Shown here: positions 45,477-55,101 of the stretch, piece after piece
How the letters are laid out: each line of letters starts with the position of its first letter
Position numbering within the stretch: the stretch's first letter is position 1
Source of the DNA: JAFMJV01 sp963814315
GTDB taxonomy: Bacteria > Chloroflexota > Limnocylindria > Limnocylindrales > CSP1-4
Assembly: GCA_963814315.1 (NCBI GenBank)
Contig: CAWFCG010000003.1
Coordinates: forward strand, 1 to 64,000
DNA: 64,000 nt
Direction of reading: 5' to 3'
The notes under the pieces: generated by a model
The model's input: only the letters and a program-made list of their open reading frames with translations
Database searches by the model: none
What the model was told of the DNA's origin: nothing
Position numbers and translations under genes: made by a program

Positions 45477-45700
45477 CGCACCCGGTGCCACGAGCATCCA
45501 ACGCACCCGGTGCCACAGTGCCACCTGTTGACCCGCCCGGTGGGTGAGCCAGCGGGGCGCTGGGCAATGCGCCGTCCGATGACCCGCCCGGTGGGTGAGC
45601 CAGCGGAGCGCTGGGCAATGCGCCGTCCGATGACCCGCCCGGTGGGTCAGCCAGCGGAGCGACTGGTGATGCGCCGTCGGATGACCCGCCCCATGGGTTG
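45477..45700. repeat. 51-bp tandem repeat, three copies and a partial
   Basis: Units begin TGGGTGAGCCAGCGG at 45541 and 45592, TGGGTCAGCC at 45643 and TGGGTTGG at 45694, exactly 51 bases apart; the unit runs on as CTGGGCAATGCGCCGTCCGA. On the minus strand each would encode the 17 residues RWLTHRAGHRTAHCPAL. Just upstream ACGCACCCGGTGCCAC occurs twice (45477 and 45501). A single unit is also found at 30848. Noncoding, next to a transposase fragment. Confidence 0.8.
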
Positions 45701-45882
45701 GACCGAGCGCCTCTCGGTCGGCCGCTGCCTCATCGAGCGTCAGCTCTCCGGCCAGCAGATGGGTGAGCATGGTGAGGCGTCGCAGCGCTGGGCCGTCCAG
45801 CTGATCGTCTCCCTCGTGTCCATGGATCCGAGAGTGACAAAGTCGCTGTCCCATTAGCTGTGACGTTTTCGCTGTCTCCCGA
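45701..45882 (-). mobile_element. Insertion-sequence remnant, copy B, with transposase N-terminal fragment
   Basis: On the minus strand 45795-45719 encodes RRLTMLTHLLAGELTLDEAA, very like the N-terminal helix-turn-helix of ISNCY-type transposases, then the frame dissolves. The outer end (45812-45852) has TCGTGTCCATGGATCCGAGA and AAGTCGCTGTCCC, shared with 30972-31015. GTGAC-N4-TCGCTGTC occurs twice (45834 and 45861), as a transposase-binding end repeat might. No intact gene remains. Family assignment is inference. Confidence 0.55.
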
Positions 45883-45901
45883 CAACGGCCAGGCCTCGTC
45901 G

Positions 45902-45930
45902 TTGACGGCCAGGCGGCCCGCTGCTAGACT
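45902..45930 (+). promoter_or_regulatory. str operon promoter (TTGACG-N17-TAGACT)
   Basis: -35 TTGACG 45902-45907 and -10 TAGACT 45925-45930 with a 17-base spacer, 235 bases before rpsL. The leader contains two copies of GATAGGGGA, one close to the rpsL start. Confidence 0.65.
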
Positions 45931-46164
45931 TCGCGGTCGTGGCTGAAACAGCTGCGTCGGTTTCGTGCGCATCGACGCGACGTCGATCGGCACACCGGGC
46001 GGCTATCCCGCGAAGCGGGTCCCTGAGACGGGGCCTCCGCCTCGGGACCCCCAGAAGCCGCACATCACATCCAGCACCTAAGAGATAGGGGACACGCGCG
46101 CTTCGCGCCCATTCCTCACCAGCGCGTCACTGCGACGCGGACCGATAGGGGAGACGACAGCTCC

Positions 46165-46577
<413 letters not shown>

Positions 46578-46578
<1 letters not shown>

Positions 46579-47042
46579 TGCCGCGACGATCGAAGATCCC
46601 CCGCAAGATCAAGTACTCGCCACCGCTTACCCGCACCACCGACCGTTTCGTGGTCAAACTGATGAAGGATGGCAAGAAAGGCTTGGCTGAGGGCATCTTG
46701 CGCCAGGCGCTTGCCCGTGCAGAAGCCTCCGCCGGTCGCCCCGGCCTTGAGGTCCTTGATGCTGCGCTGCGCAACGCTACGCCCATCATCGAGGTTAAGC
46801 CCCGCCGCGTCGGTGGTGCCACCTATCAGGTGCCCGTGGAGATCCGTGGCGATCGCCGCACCTCGCTGGGCGTCCGCTGGTTGGTGCAGGCTGCCCGCAA
46901 GCGCAACGGCAAGTCCATGAGCGAGAAGCTGGCCTTTGAGCTGGTGGACGCCATGAATGGTCTGGGCGCGGCGGTGAAGCGCCGCGAAGACACGCACAAG
47001 ATGGCCGACGCCAACAAGGCGTTCAGCCACTTCCGCTGGTAA
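46578..47042 (+). CDS. rpsG: 30S ribosomal protein S7
   Basis: 154 residues; nucleates assembly of the 30S head and binds the 3' major domain of 16S RNA. MPRRSKIPRKIKYSPPLT, GGATYQVPVEIRGDRRTSLGVRW and KRREDTHKMADANKAFSHFRW are family marks. Start ATG is fixed by the TAATG overlap with rpsL. Confidence 0.98.
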
Positions 47043-47081
47043 CCCCGGCAGTAGACCTGATCACGAGGACCTTGTAGACCG

Positions 47082-49154
47082 ATGGCACGGCAGTTCCCGC
47101 TGGCTCGCACGCGAAATATCGGAATCATCGCGCATATCGACGCTGGCAAGACCACCGTGACCGAGCGGATCTTGTTTTACACGGACAAGATCTACAAGCT
47201 CGGGGAGGTCCATGAGGGCGCGGCCACGATGGACTGGATGCCCCAGGAGCAGGAGCGCGGCATCACCATCACGGCCGCGGCCACGACGTGCTTCTGGAAG
47301 AACATGCGCCTCAACATCATCGATACGCCCGGACACGTGGACTTCACCGTCGAGGTCGAGCGAAGCCTGCGAGTGCTGGATGGGGCCGTTGTCGTCTTCG
47401 ACGGCGTGGCAGGCGTGGAGCCGCAGTCCGAAACGGTCTGGCGCCAGGCCGATCGCTACCGCGTACCGCGCTTCTGTTTCATCAACAAGCTCGACCGCAC
47501 CGGAGCCGATTTCTGGCGTTGCGTGGAGTCCATCCGCGAGCGCCTCGGCGCCAACGCCATCCCGGTCCAGATCCCCATCGGCCAGGAAGCCGACTTCCTC
47601 GGCGTGGTGGATCTCATCGAGATGCACGCCATCGTCTACAACGATGACCTGGGTACCAAGCCTGAGATCGTGGAGATTCCGGCCGAGTTGCGGGCGGAAG
47701 CGGAGAAGCACCGCGCCGCCATGATCGAGGCTGTGGCCGAGCTCGACGACGAGCTGACCGCCAAGTTCCTCGACGGTGTGGAGCTTACCGCTGAAGAGAT
47801 CCGCCACGGACTGCGCGTGGGCACACTCCAGAACCGCGTCGTACCGGTGCTCACCGGCTCGGCTCTCAAGAACAAGGGCGTGCAGCCCATGCTGGACGCG
47901 GTCGTGCACTTCCTGCCCTCGCCGCTGGACGTGCCGCCCATCACCGGCCTCGATCCCGACGGCAATGAGGTCGTCCGGGTGGTGGATGACAAGGAGCCCT
48001 TCGCGGCGCTGGCCTTCAAGATCGCGGCTGACCCGTTCGTGGGCAAGTTGTGCTTCTTCCGTGTCTACAGCGGCAAGCTCAAGACCGGTTCCTACGTCTA
48101 CAACGCCACCAAGGGCAAGAAGGAGCGCATCGGGCGCATCGTCGAGCTCCATGCCAACTCGCGGGAGGAGATCGAGGAGGTCAACGCCGGTGACATCGCG
48201 GCCGCGGTCGGTCTCAAGGAGACCTACACCGGCGACACCCTGACCGACCCGGACCATCCGGTCATCCTGGAGTCGATGGTCTTCCCCGAGCCTGTCATCG
48301 AAGTCGCCATCGAACCCAAGACCAAGGCTGACCAAGACAAGCTCGGCGTGGCCCTGCAGCGTCTGGCTGAGGAAGACCCCACCTTCCGCGTCCACACCGA
48401 TGAGGAGTCTGGGCAGACCCTTATCGCGGGCATGGGTGAGCTACACCTGGATGTGCTGGTCGATCGCATGGTGCGCGAGTTCAGGGTTGCCGCCAACGTG
48501 GGCAAGCCCCAGGTGTCCTACCGCGAGACCATCCGCCGCGCCGCCGAGGGCAACGGCCGTTTCGTGCGCCAGACCGGTGGCCGCGGCCAGTACGGCCACG
48601 CGGTCATCAAACTGGAGCCGGGCGAGAAGGGCAGCGGCTATGAGTTCATCGACAAGATCGTCGGCGGTACCATCCCGCGTGAGTACATCAAGTCCGTGGA
48701 TGCTGGTATCCGCGAGGCACTGGAGACCGGCGCATACGCTGGCTATCCCATGGTGGACGTCAAGGCGACCCTCTTCGATGGCTCGTTCCACGAGGTGGAC
48801 TCCTCGGAGATGGCCTTCAAGATCGCCGGTTCCATGGCTGCCAAGCTGGCCGTCCAGAAGGCGGACCCGGCCATCCTGGAACCGGTCATGCGTGTCGAGG
48901 TGACGATGCCTGAGGAGTTCATGGGCGACGTCATCGGCGACCTCAATAGCCGTCGTGGTCACATCGAAGGGATGGACAACCGCAACGGCACCCAGGTGGT
49001 CAGCGCCTTCGTGCCGCTGGCCTTGATGTTCGGGTACGTGACCGACCTTCGCAGCATGACGCAGGGTCGTGCGACCTCCTCGATGGAGTTCGCGCGCTAC
49101 GCCGAGGTCCCCAGGAACCTGGCGGCTGAGCTGGTTCAGAAGGCGGCGGTCTAG
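47082..49154 (+). CDS. fusA: Elongation factor G
   Basis: GTPase that drives ribosome translocation, 690 residues. P-loop AHIDAGKTT at 17-25, switch I with QEQERGITITAAAT, DTPGHVDFTVEVERSLRVLDGAV, NKLDRTGADF; domain IV TGGRGQYGHAVIKLEPGEKG; C-terminal RRGHIEGMDNRNGTQVVSAFVPL. Full length and in the usual rpsL-rpsG-fusA-tuf order. Confidence 0.98.
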   Translation: MARQFPLARTRNIGIIAHIDAGKTTVTERILFYTDKIYKLGEVHEGAATMDWMPQEQERGITITAAATTCFWKNMRLNIIDTPGHVDFTVEVERSLRVLDGAVVVFDGVAGVEPQSETVWRQADRYRVPRFCFINKLDRTGADFWRCVESIRERLGANAIPVQIPIGQEADFLGVVDLIEMHAIVYNDDLGTKPEIVEIPAELRAEAEKHRAAMIEAVAELDDELTAKFLDGVELTAEEIRHGLRVGTLQNRVVPVLTGSALKNKGVQPMLDAVVHFLPSPLDVPPITGLDPDGNEVVRVVDDKEPFAALAFKIAADPFVGKLCFFRVYSGKLKTGSYVYNATKGKKERIGRIVELHANSREEIEEVNAGDIAAAVGLKETYTGDTLTDPDHPVILESMVFPEPVIEVAIEPKTKADQDKLGVALQRLAEEDPTFRVHTDEESGQTLIAGMGELHLDVLVDRMVREFRVAANVGKPQVSYRETIRRAAEGNGRFVRQTGGRGQYGHAVIKLEPGEKGSGYEFIDKIVGGTIPREYIKSVDAGIREALETGAYAGYPMVDVKATLFDGSFHEVDSSEMAFKIAGSMAAKLAVQKADPAILEPVMRVEVTMPEEFMGDVIGDLNSRRGHIEGMDNRNGTQVVSAFVPLALMFGYVTDLRSMTQGRATSSMEFARYAEVPRNLAAELVQKAAV

Positions 49155-49249
49155 CCACTAACGCAAGCGCCCTAGGGCGGACACACAGGAACCCGGAAAC
49201 CGATCCACCAACGAACAGCAAGTCAAGGACGTAGTAGAGGACGACGGCA

Positions 49250-50446
49250 ATGGCCAAGCAGAAGTTCCAGCGCACCAAGCCCCACGTCAATATCGGCACC
49301 ATCGGTCACATCGACCACGGCAAGACCAGCCTGACGGCGGCCATCACCAAGTACCTGGCCCTGAAGGGCGAGGCCAAGTACCGTGCCTTCGACACCATCG
49401 ACAACGCCCCCGAGGAGCGTGAGCGTGGCATCACCATCGCCATCGCCCACGTCGAGTACGAGACCGACCACCGCCACTACGCCCACGTCGACTGCCCCGG
49501 GCACGCCGACTACATCAAGAACATGATCACCGGTGCCGCCCAGATGGACGGCGCCATCCTGGTGGTCGCGGCCACCGACGGCCCCATGCCCCAGACGCGT
49601 GAGCACATCCTGCTGGCCCGCCAGGTGGAGGTGCCCTACGTGGTGGTGTTCCTCAACAAGGTCGACATGGTCGACGACGAGGAACTGCTCGAGCTCGTCG
49701 AGCTCGAGGTGCGCGAGCTGCTCTCCAAGTACGAGTACCCCGGTGACGACCTGCCGGTCGTGCGCGGCTCCGCACTGGCGGCGCTCGAGGCCACCGACGA
49801 CGTCAACGACCCGGCCTACCAGCCCATCGCCGCCCTGATGGACGCCATCGACTCCTACATCCCCACCCCCGAGCGCGCGGTGGACAAGCCCTTCCTCATG
49901 CCCGTCGAGGACGTCTTCTCCATCAAGGGCCGCGGCACCGTCGCGACCGGCCGGATCGAGCGTGGCACCGTCAACGTCGGCGAGGAGATCGAGATGATCG
50001 GCATGAAGGCCACCCGCAAGGTGGTCGTCACCGGCGTCGAGATGTTCAACAAGCTGCTCGACTCCGGGCAGGCCGGCGACAACGTGGGCACGCTGCTGCG
50101 TGGCATCGAGCGTGACGAGATCGAGCGCGGCCAGGTGCTCGCCAAGCCCGGCTCCATCAAGCCACACACCAAGTTCACCGCCCGTGTCTACGTGCTGACC
50201 AAGGAGGAGGGTGGTCGCCATACCCCCTTCTACAACGGCTACCGCCCGCAGTTCTACCTGCGGACCACCGACGTCACCGGCGCCATCAGCCTCCAGGGCG
50301 GTGCCGAGATGATCATGCCCGGCGACCATGTGGACATGGACGTCGAGCTCATCACGCCCATCGCGCTCGAGCCCGGCCAGCGTTTCGCCATCCGTGAGGG
50401 TGGCCGCACCGTCGGCGCCGGCGCCATCATCTCGGTCGAGGACTGA
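49250..50446 (+). CDS. tuf: Elongation factor Tu, copy 2
   Basis: 398 residues, identical in protein to copy 1 at 31520-32716; comparison by eye finds no base difference within the coding region. Identity begins at the ATG and ends at the last sense codon (GAGGAC), with TGA here and TAG there, and unrelated flanks. Gene conversion is the usual cause. It is the str operon copy; rpsJ begins two bases after its stop. Confidence 0.99.
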   Translation: MAKQKFQRTKPHVNIGTIGHIDHGKTSLTAAITKYLALKGEAKYRAFDTIDNAPEERERGITIAIAHVEYETDHRHYAHVDCPGHADYIKNMITGAAQMDGAILVVAATDGPMPQTREHILLARQVEVPYVVVFLNKVDMVDDEELLELVELEVRELLSKYEYPGDDLPVVRGSALAALEATDDVNDPAYQPIAALMDAIDSYIPTPERAVDKPFLMPVEDVFSIKGRGTVATGRIERGTVNVGEEIEMIGMKATRKVVVTGVEMFNKLLDSGQAGDNVGTLLRGIERDEIERGQVLAKPGSIKPHTKFTARVYVLTKEEGGRHTPFYNGYRPQFYLRTTDVTGAISLQGGAEMIMPGDHVDMDVELITPIALEPGQRFAIREGGRTVGAGAIISVED

Positions 50447-50448
50447 GG

Positions 50449-50757
50449 GTGGCTCGGCAGCGGATCCGGATCCGCCTCAAGGCATACGATCACCGACTGT
50501 TGGATCAGTCCGCGCTCCAGATCGTGGAGACGGCCCAGCGCACCGGTGCCGAGGTCGTTGGCCCAGTGCCGCTGCCGACCCGTATCGAGAAGTTCACGGT
50601 CCTGCGGTCCCCGTTCATCGACAAGGACAGCCGGGAGCAGTTCGAGATCCGCACACACAAGCGGCTCATCGACATCCTGGACCCCTCGTCAAAGACCGTC
50701 GACGCGCTGATGCGGCTCTCCTTGGCCGCAGGCGTCGACATCGAGATCAGGATGTAG
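50449..50757 (+). CDS. rpsJ: 30S ribosomal protein S10
   Basis: 102 residues; also NusE, a partner of NusB and NusG in antitermination. IRIRLKAYDHRLLDQSALQIVETAQRTGA, GPVPLPTRIEKFTVLRSPF and REQFEIRTHKRLIDIL are canonical. GTG start two bases after tuf; its TAG abuts the rplC ATG. First gene of the S10 operon, here fused to the str operon. Confidence 0.98.
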   Translation: MARQRIRIRLKAYDHRLLDQSALQIVETAQRTGAEVVGPVPLPTRIEKFTVLRSPFIDKDSREQFEIRTHKRLIDILDPSSKTVDALMRLSLAAGVDIEIRM

Positions 50758-51366
50758 ATGTCAATCGGACTGATCGGCCGCAAGGTCGGAATGACACAGG
50801 TCTTCGCTGAGGACGGCACCATGGTGCCGGTCTCGGTGGTGGCCATCGAACCCAACACGGTGACCGTGCTGCGCACGCTGGACCGCGACGGCTACACCGC
50901 CGTCCAGGTCGGTGCCGGTACCGCACGACATACCACCAAGCCCCGGCTGGGCCAGCTCAAGGATCTGCCGCGCGTCCGTCACGTGCGTGAGTTCCGGGTC
51001 GATGATGTGGCCGACTACCAGGTCGGACAGACCCTCGACGTGAGCATCTTCGAGGATGGAGAATCGGTGAGCATCACCGGCACTTCCAAAGGCAAGGGCT
51101 TCGCCGGCACCATCAAGCGCCACCATTTCCGCCGCGGGCCGGAGACACACGGCTCTGACTCTCACCGCGCCCCCGGTTCCATCGGTGGCGGTACATATCC
51201 GGGCAAGGTCTTCCGCGGCACGCCGATGGCGGGCCACATGGGCCATGAGCGGGTCACCGTCAAGAACGCGACCATCCTTCGCACCGACAGCGAGCGCAAC
51301 CTGCTGCTCGTCAAGGGTCCGGTCCCCGGTCCCCGCAACGCGCTCATCGTGATCAGGAAGTCATAG
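50758..51366 (+). CDS. rplC: 50S ribosomal protein L3
   Basis: 202 residues; early assembly protein reaching the peptidyl transferase centre. IGLIGRKVGMTQVFAEDGTMVPV, TGTSKGKGFAGTIKRHHFRRGPETHGS, GGTYPGKVFRGTPMAGHMG and VKGPVPGPRNALIVIRKS are diagnostic. The start directly follows the rpsJ stop. Confidence 0.98.
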   Translation: MSIGLIGRKVGMTQVFAEDGTMVPVSVVAIEPNTVTVLRTLDRDGYTAVQVGAGTARHTTKPRLGQLKDLPRVRHVREFRVDDVADYQVGQTLDVSIFEDGESVSITGTSKGKGFAGTIKRHHFRRGPETHGSDSHRAPGSIGGGTYPGKVFRGTPMAGHMGHERVTVKNATILRTDSERNLLLVKGPVPGPRNALIVIRKS

Positions 51367-51370
51367 CCAG

Positions 51371-51994
51371 ATGCCAACGACACCACTCTTTGACAAGTCC
51401 GGCTCCGAAGCTGGCACCATCGATCTCCCCGACGCGCTGTTCGCGGCGACGGTGAACATGTCCGTCATGCACCAAGCCGTGGTGGCTCAGCTGGCCGGTC
51501 GCCGCACTGGCACGGCCAAGACCAAGACGCGTGCCGAAGTGCGTGGCGGTGGCCGCAAGCCATACCGCCAGAAGGGCACTGGCCGCGCTCGACAGGGCAC
51601 GCGCTCAGCGCCGCACTATGCCGGCGGTGGCGTCGTCTTCGGGCCTTCGCCACGCAAGTACGACAAGCGCCTGCCCAAGCGCATGCGCCGCCTTGCTCTG
51701 GTGGGTGCGCTCACCAGCAAATTCGATGACGGCGTCATCAAGGTCGTCCACGACCTCTCGCTCGAAGAGATCAAGACCAGGCAGCTCCTGAGTCACCTCT
51801 CCGCACTACATGCCGCCGGGAAGATCCTGGTCGTCGAGGATGGCAAGAACGAGGCGCTCGAGCTGTCGGCTCGCAACGTGCCCGACCTGATCGTCATCCG
51901 TGCCGACTCGCTCAACATCGTGGATGTCCTCGATGCTGATGCCATCGTCATCACCGAAGCGTCGATCCCGACCATGTCGGAGGTGTACGCATGA
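51371..51994 (+). CDS. rplD: 50S ribosomal protein L4
   Basis: 207 residues; lines the exit tunnel and in some bacteria autoregulates the S10 operon. The loop RRTGTAKTKTRAEVRGGGRK with QKGTGRARQGTRSAPHYAGGG is the tunnel-facing extension. Normal length. The TGA overlaps the rplW ATG as ATGA. Confidence 0.97.
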   Translation: MPTTPLFDKSGSEAGTIDLPDALFAATVNMSVMHQAVVAQLAGRRTGTAKTKTRAEVRGGGRKPYRQKGTGRARQGTRSAPHYAGGGVVFGPSPRKYDKRLPKRMRRLALVGALTSKFDDGVIKVVHDLSLEEIKTRQLLSHLSALHAAGKILVVEDGKNEALELSARNVPDLIVIRADSLNIVDVLDADAIVITEASIPTMSEVYA

Positions 51995-52293
51995 CCCTCG
52001 CCGCTACGCAGATCGTCCTCCGGCCGGTCATCAGCGAGAAGTCGATGGACCAGACCACCCTCCACAAGTACACCTTCGCCGTCGCCACCGAGGCCAACAA
52101 GCTGCAGATCAAGGCGGCCGTGGAGGAGCTCTTCAAGGTCACTGTGCTGAACGTCAATGTCTCGATGTCGAAGCGCAAGGAGAAGTCCCGCAATCGCCGC
52201 CGCGGGCGCCAGGTCGGCTACACCACCCCCTGGAAGAAGGCCGTCGTGACCGTCAAGGCCGGCGACTCGATCGAATTCTTCGAAGGGGTCTAG
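51991..52293 (+). CDS. rplW: 50S ribosomal protein L23
   Basis: 100 residues at the tunnel exit, docking site for trigger factor and SRP. ATQIVLRPVISEKSMDQTTLHKYTF and IKAAVEELFKVTVLNVNVS are typical, as is the basic loop KRKEKSRNRRRGRQVGYTTPWKKAVV. Start coupled to rplD. Confidence 0.97.
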   Translation: MTLAATQIVLRPVISEKSMDQTTLHKYTFAVATEANKLQIKAAVEELFKVTVLNVNVSMSKRKEKSRNRRRGRQVGYTTPWKKAVVTVKAGDSIEFFEGV

Positions 52294-52296
52294 ACG

Positions 52297-53124
52297 ATGC
52301 CGATCAGAGGCTACAAGCCGACATCCCCGGGGCGCCGCTTCATGACGCGGTCGACCTTCGAGGAGATCACCACCGACAAGCCCCACAAGCCACTCGTGGA
52401 GTCCAAGAAACGTGGCTCGGGTCGCAACTCGCAGGGCCGGCTGACGGTCCGCCATCGAGGCGGTGGCGCCAAGCGAAACTACCGTCGCATCGACTTCCGC
52501 CGCGACAAGTGGGATGTGCCCGCCAAGCTGGCCACCGTCGAGTACGACCCCAACCGCTCCGCGCGTATCGGCCTGTTGCACTACGCCGACGGCGAGAAGC
52601 GCTACATCTTGGTGCCCAACGGACTGCAGGTCGGTGACACCGTCGTCGCTGGGACCAAGGCCGAGGCGCGCGTCGGCAACGCCCTGCCGCTGCGCGCCAT
52701 CCCGCTTGGCACGCAGCTGCACAACATCGAGCTCATCCCCGGCAAAGGCGGGCAGATCGTCCGGTCAGCCGGCACGTCCGCCCAGCTGATGGCCAAGGAG
52801 GGCGCCTATGCCCTCGTACGCTTGCCCTCGGGTGAGGTCCGCCGCGTCGACATGCGCTGCATGGCCACCGTCGGCCAGGTCGGCAATATCGATCATGAGA
52901 ACCAGAGCATCGGCAAGGCCGGTCGCGCGCGCCACATGGGCAAGCGGCCTGAGGTCCGCGGTGTGGTCATGAACCCCAGGGACCATCCCCATGGTGGTGG
53001 CGAGGGCAAGTCGCCCACGGGCATGCCGCCCAAGACCCCCTGGGGTAAGCCCGCCATGGGTCACCGCACCCGAACGAACAAGAATAGCGGGAGGCTCATC
53101 GCGACCTCCCGTCATCGCAAGTAG
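52297..53124 (+). CDS. rplB: 50S ribosomal protein L2
   Basis: 275 residues; binds 23S domain IV and supports subunit joining. IRGYKPTSPGRRFMT, RHRGGGAKRNYRRIDFRRDK, GKGGQIVRSAGTSAQLMAKEG and the universally conserved HPHGGGEGKSP near the peptidyl centre are present. Follows rplW by three bases. Confidence 0.98.
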   Translation: MPIRGYKPTSPGRRFMTRSTFEEITTDKPHKPLVESKKRGSGRNSQGRLTVRHRGGGAKRNYRRIDFRRDKWDVPAKLATVEYDPNRSARIGLLHYADGEKRYILVPNGLQVGDTVVAGTKAEARVGNALPLRAIPLGTQLHNIELIPGKGGQIVRSAGTSAQLMAKEGAYALVRLPSGEVRRVDMRCMATVGQVGNIDHENQSIGKAGRARHMGKRPEVRGVVMNPRDHPHGGGEGKSPTGMPPKTPWGKPAMGHRTRTNKNSGRLIATSRHRK

Positions 53125-53139
53125 GCGAGGAGGAGCGTC

Positions 53140-53424
53140 ATGTCGCGATCCCTGAAGAAAGGACCGTTCGTTGAGCAGCGGCTCCTAGCCCGCGTGCAGA
53201 CGATGAACAGCCAGAACCAGAAGCAGGTGTTGAAGACCTGGTCACGCGCCAGCGTCATCTTCCCCGACTTCATCGGGCACACCATCGCCGTCTACAACGG
53301 CAAGAAGCACATCCCGGTGTTCATCTCCGAGAACATGGTCGGCCACCGCCTTGGTGAGTTCGCCCCCACCCGCAACTACCGCGGTCACGGGCGTCACACC
53401 GAGCGGTCGACGACGCTGAAGTAG
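53140..53424 (+). CDS. rpsS: 30S ribosomal protein S19
   Basis: 94 residues in the 30S head with S13. MSRSLKKGPFVEQRLLARV, SRASVIFPDFIGHTIAVYNGKK and VGHRLGEFAPTRNYRGHGR are canonical. GAGGAGG precedes the ATG by about eight bases. Confidence 0.98.
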   Translation: MSRSLKKGPFVEQRLLARVQTMNSQNQKQVLKTWSRASVIFPDFIGHTIAVYNGKKHIPVFISENMVGHRLGEFAPTRNYRGHGRHTERSTTLK

Positions 53425-53432
53425 GGGCCGCG

Positions 53433-53771
53433 ATGCGAGTTTCTGCGACTGCCAAGTACCTCCGTCGCTCCACGCGCAAGACCCGCCTGGTCACGCGGGC
53501 GATCGTCGGACGCCCGGTGGAAGAGGCTGCAGCGCTGCTGCAGTTCATGCCGCAGGGTGCGGCACGAGACGTGGCCAAGGTGCTCAAGAGCGCCGCGGCC
53601 AACGCCGAGAACAACCATGACCTCCCCATCGACGAGCTCTTCGTCGCGGAGGCCACCGCAAACGAGGGACCCACCATCAAGCGCTGGCGACCACGAGCAC
53701 AGGGGCGCGCATTCCCCATCAACAAGCCCATGACCCACATCACGGTCGTGGTCGAGAACCGGGAGGCCTAG
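53433..53771 (+). CDS. rplV: 50S ribosomal protein L22
   Basis: 112 residues; its beta-hairpin lines the exit tunnel near the macrolide site. MRVSATAKYLRRSTRKTRLV, GRPVEEAAALLQFMPQGAARDV and the hairpin GPTIKRWRPRAQGRAFPINKP are clear. It ends two bases before rpsC. Confidence 0.97.
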   Translation: MRVSATAKYLRRSTRKTRLVTRAIVGRPVEEAAALLQFMPQGAARDVAKVLKSAAANAENNHDLPIDELFVAEATANEGPTIKRWRPRAQGRAFPINKPMTHITVVVENREA

Positions 53772-53773
53772 GC

Positions 53774-54445
53774 ATGGGACACAAGGTCCACCCCAACGGC
53801 TTCCGGCTGGGTGTCTCGCGCACCTGGAATGCCAAGTGGTATTCGGACAAGGACTATCGGGACCTGCTGCATGAGGACATCGCTATCCGGACCCTGGTCC
53901 AGAAGCGACTGGCCAACGCCAGTATCTCGCTGGTCGAGATCGAGCGTGGCATCAATCACGTGACGGTCACCGTCCACACCGCCAAGCCGGGTATCGTCAT
54001 CGGCAAGGGCGGCGCCAACGTAGAATCGCTGCGTCAGGCTGTGGGCAAGCTCACCGAGCGCAAGGTCAAGCTGGAGATCCGTGAGATCCGTCAGCCCGAG
54101 CTCGACGGTGTGCTGGTGGCGACGAACATCGCCCAGCAGTTGACCCGTCGCATCGCCTTCCGCAAGGCCATCAAGCAATCCATCCAGCGCACCATGAAGG
54201 CCGGCGCCAAGGGCGTGAAGGTCCAGGTCTCCGGCCGTCTGGGCGGCTCCGAGATGGCCCGCCGCGAGTGGGACAAGGAAGGCCGTATCCCGCTCGGCAC
54301 CCTGCGTGCCGACATCAGCTACGGTCAGGTCCTCTCGCGCACCACTTACGGCGCTATCGGCGTCAAGGTCTGGATCTACCGCGGCGACGTCATCCCTGAA
54401 AAGACGGCTCCCAAGGAGGCAGTCGCTGCCGGGGGAGGGGCATAA
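53774..54445 (+). CDS. rpsC: 30S ribosomal protein S3
   Basis: 223 residues at the mRNA entry. GHKVHPNGFRLGVSRTWNAKWY, the KH domain TAKPGIVIGKGGANVESL, and the C-terminal domain GAKGVKVQVSGRLGGSEMARREW with KVWIYRGDVIPEK are canonical. Ends with a short Ala/Gly tail; rplP follows after four bases. Confidence 0.98.
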   Translation: MGHKVHPNGFRLGVSRTWNAKWYSDKDYRDLLHEDIAIRTLVQKRLANASISLVEIERGINHVTVTVHTAKPGIVIGKGGANVESLRQAVGKLTERKVKLEIREIRQPELDGVLVATNIAQQLTRRIAFRKAIKQSIQRTMKAGAKGVKVQVSGRLGGSEMARREWDKEGRIPLGTLRADISYGQVLSRTTYGAIGVKVWIYRGDVIPEKTAPKEAVAAGGGA

Positions 54446-54449
54446 AGAC

Positions 54450-54878
54450 ATGTTGATGCCCCGTCGCGTCAAGCACCGTAAGCAGCAGCGTGGCCGCATG
54501 AGCGGCATCGCCAAGGGTGGTTCTACCATCGCCTTCGGCGACTACGCATTGATGACCGAGGAGCCTGGCTACATCACCAGCCGTCAGATCGAGGCCGCTC
54601 GACGTGCCATGACCCGCTACGTCCGCCGTGGCGGCAAGATCTGGATCCGCATCTTTCCTGACAAGCCGGTCACCAAGAAGCCGGCTGAGGTCCGGATGGG
54701 CAAAGGCAAGGGCGCGGCCGATCATTGGGTCGCCGTCGTCAAGCCTGGTCGCATCCTGTTCGAGATGGCCGGTGTCCCACACGAGGACGCGGTCGAGGCC
54801 ATGCGTCTGGCCAGCCACAAGCTGCCCACCAGCGTCAAGGTGCTGATCAGGGAGGGGGTCCATGATGGAGATCGCTAA
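54450..54878 (+). CDS. rplP: 50S ribosomal protein L16
   Basis: 142 residues, next to the A-site tRNA. MLMPRRVKHRKQQRGRMSGIAKGG, GYITSRQIEAARRAMTRYVRRGGK, RIFPDKPVTKKPAEVRMGKGKGA and GRILFEMAGV are diagnostic. GGGGAGGGG lies about nine bases before ATG 54450. Its end overlaps the rpmC start by 17 bases. Confidence 0.97.
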   Translation: MLMPRRVKHRKQQRGRMSGIAKGGSTIAFGDYALMTEEPGYITSRQIEAARRAMTRYVRRGGKIWIRIFPDKPVTKKPAEVRMGKGKGAADHWVAVVKPGRILFEMAGVPHEDAVEAMRLASHKLPTSVKVLIREGVHDGDR

Positions 54879-55101
54879 GGCCCGCAGCCTCTCCCAGCAG
54901 GAGCTTGATGATGAGCTCGTGTCTGCCAGGCGGCATCTCTATGACCTGCGTTTCCAGCTGGCCACTCGCCAGCTCACCGATTACAGCCAGATCTCGCAGA
55001 CGCGCAAGGACATCGCTCGCCTGCTGACCGTGCAGACCGAGCGACAGCTCGAGGCAGGGTCAGCGGCCGCTGGTTCGCGCGCGGCTGCTGGAGGAGAGTA
55101 G
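54862..55101 (+). CDS. rpmC: 50S ribosomal protein L29
   Basis: 79 residues, two-helix protein near the tunnel exit. LSQQELDDELVSARRHLYDLRFQLATRQL and QTRKDIARLLTVQTER are the family core; an Ala/Gly-rich tail of about fifteen residues follows. The start is inside the end of rplP, with AGGGAGGGGG in front; ATG 54865 is an alternative. Confidence 0.94.
   Translation: MMEIAKARSLSQQELDDELVSARRHLYDLRFQLATRQLTDYSQISQTRKDIARLLTVQTERQLEAGSAAAGSRAAAGGE

Noticed and set aside
45527..45700. Possible CRISPR array from regular 51-bp repeats
   Set aside because: Units are contiguous with no unique spacers and no cas genes nearby.
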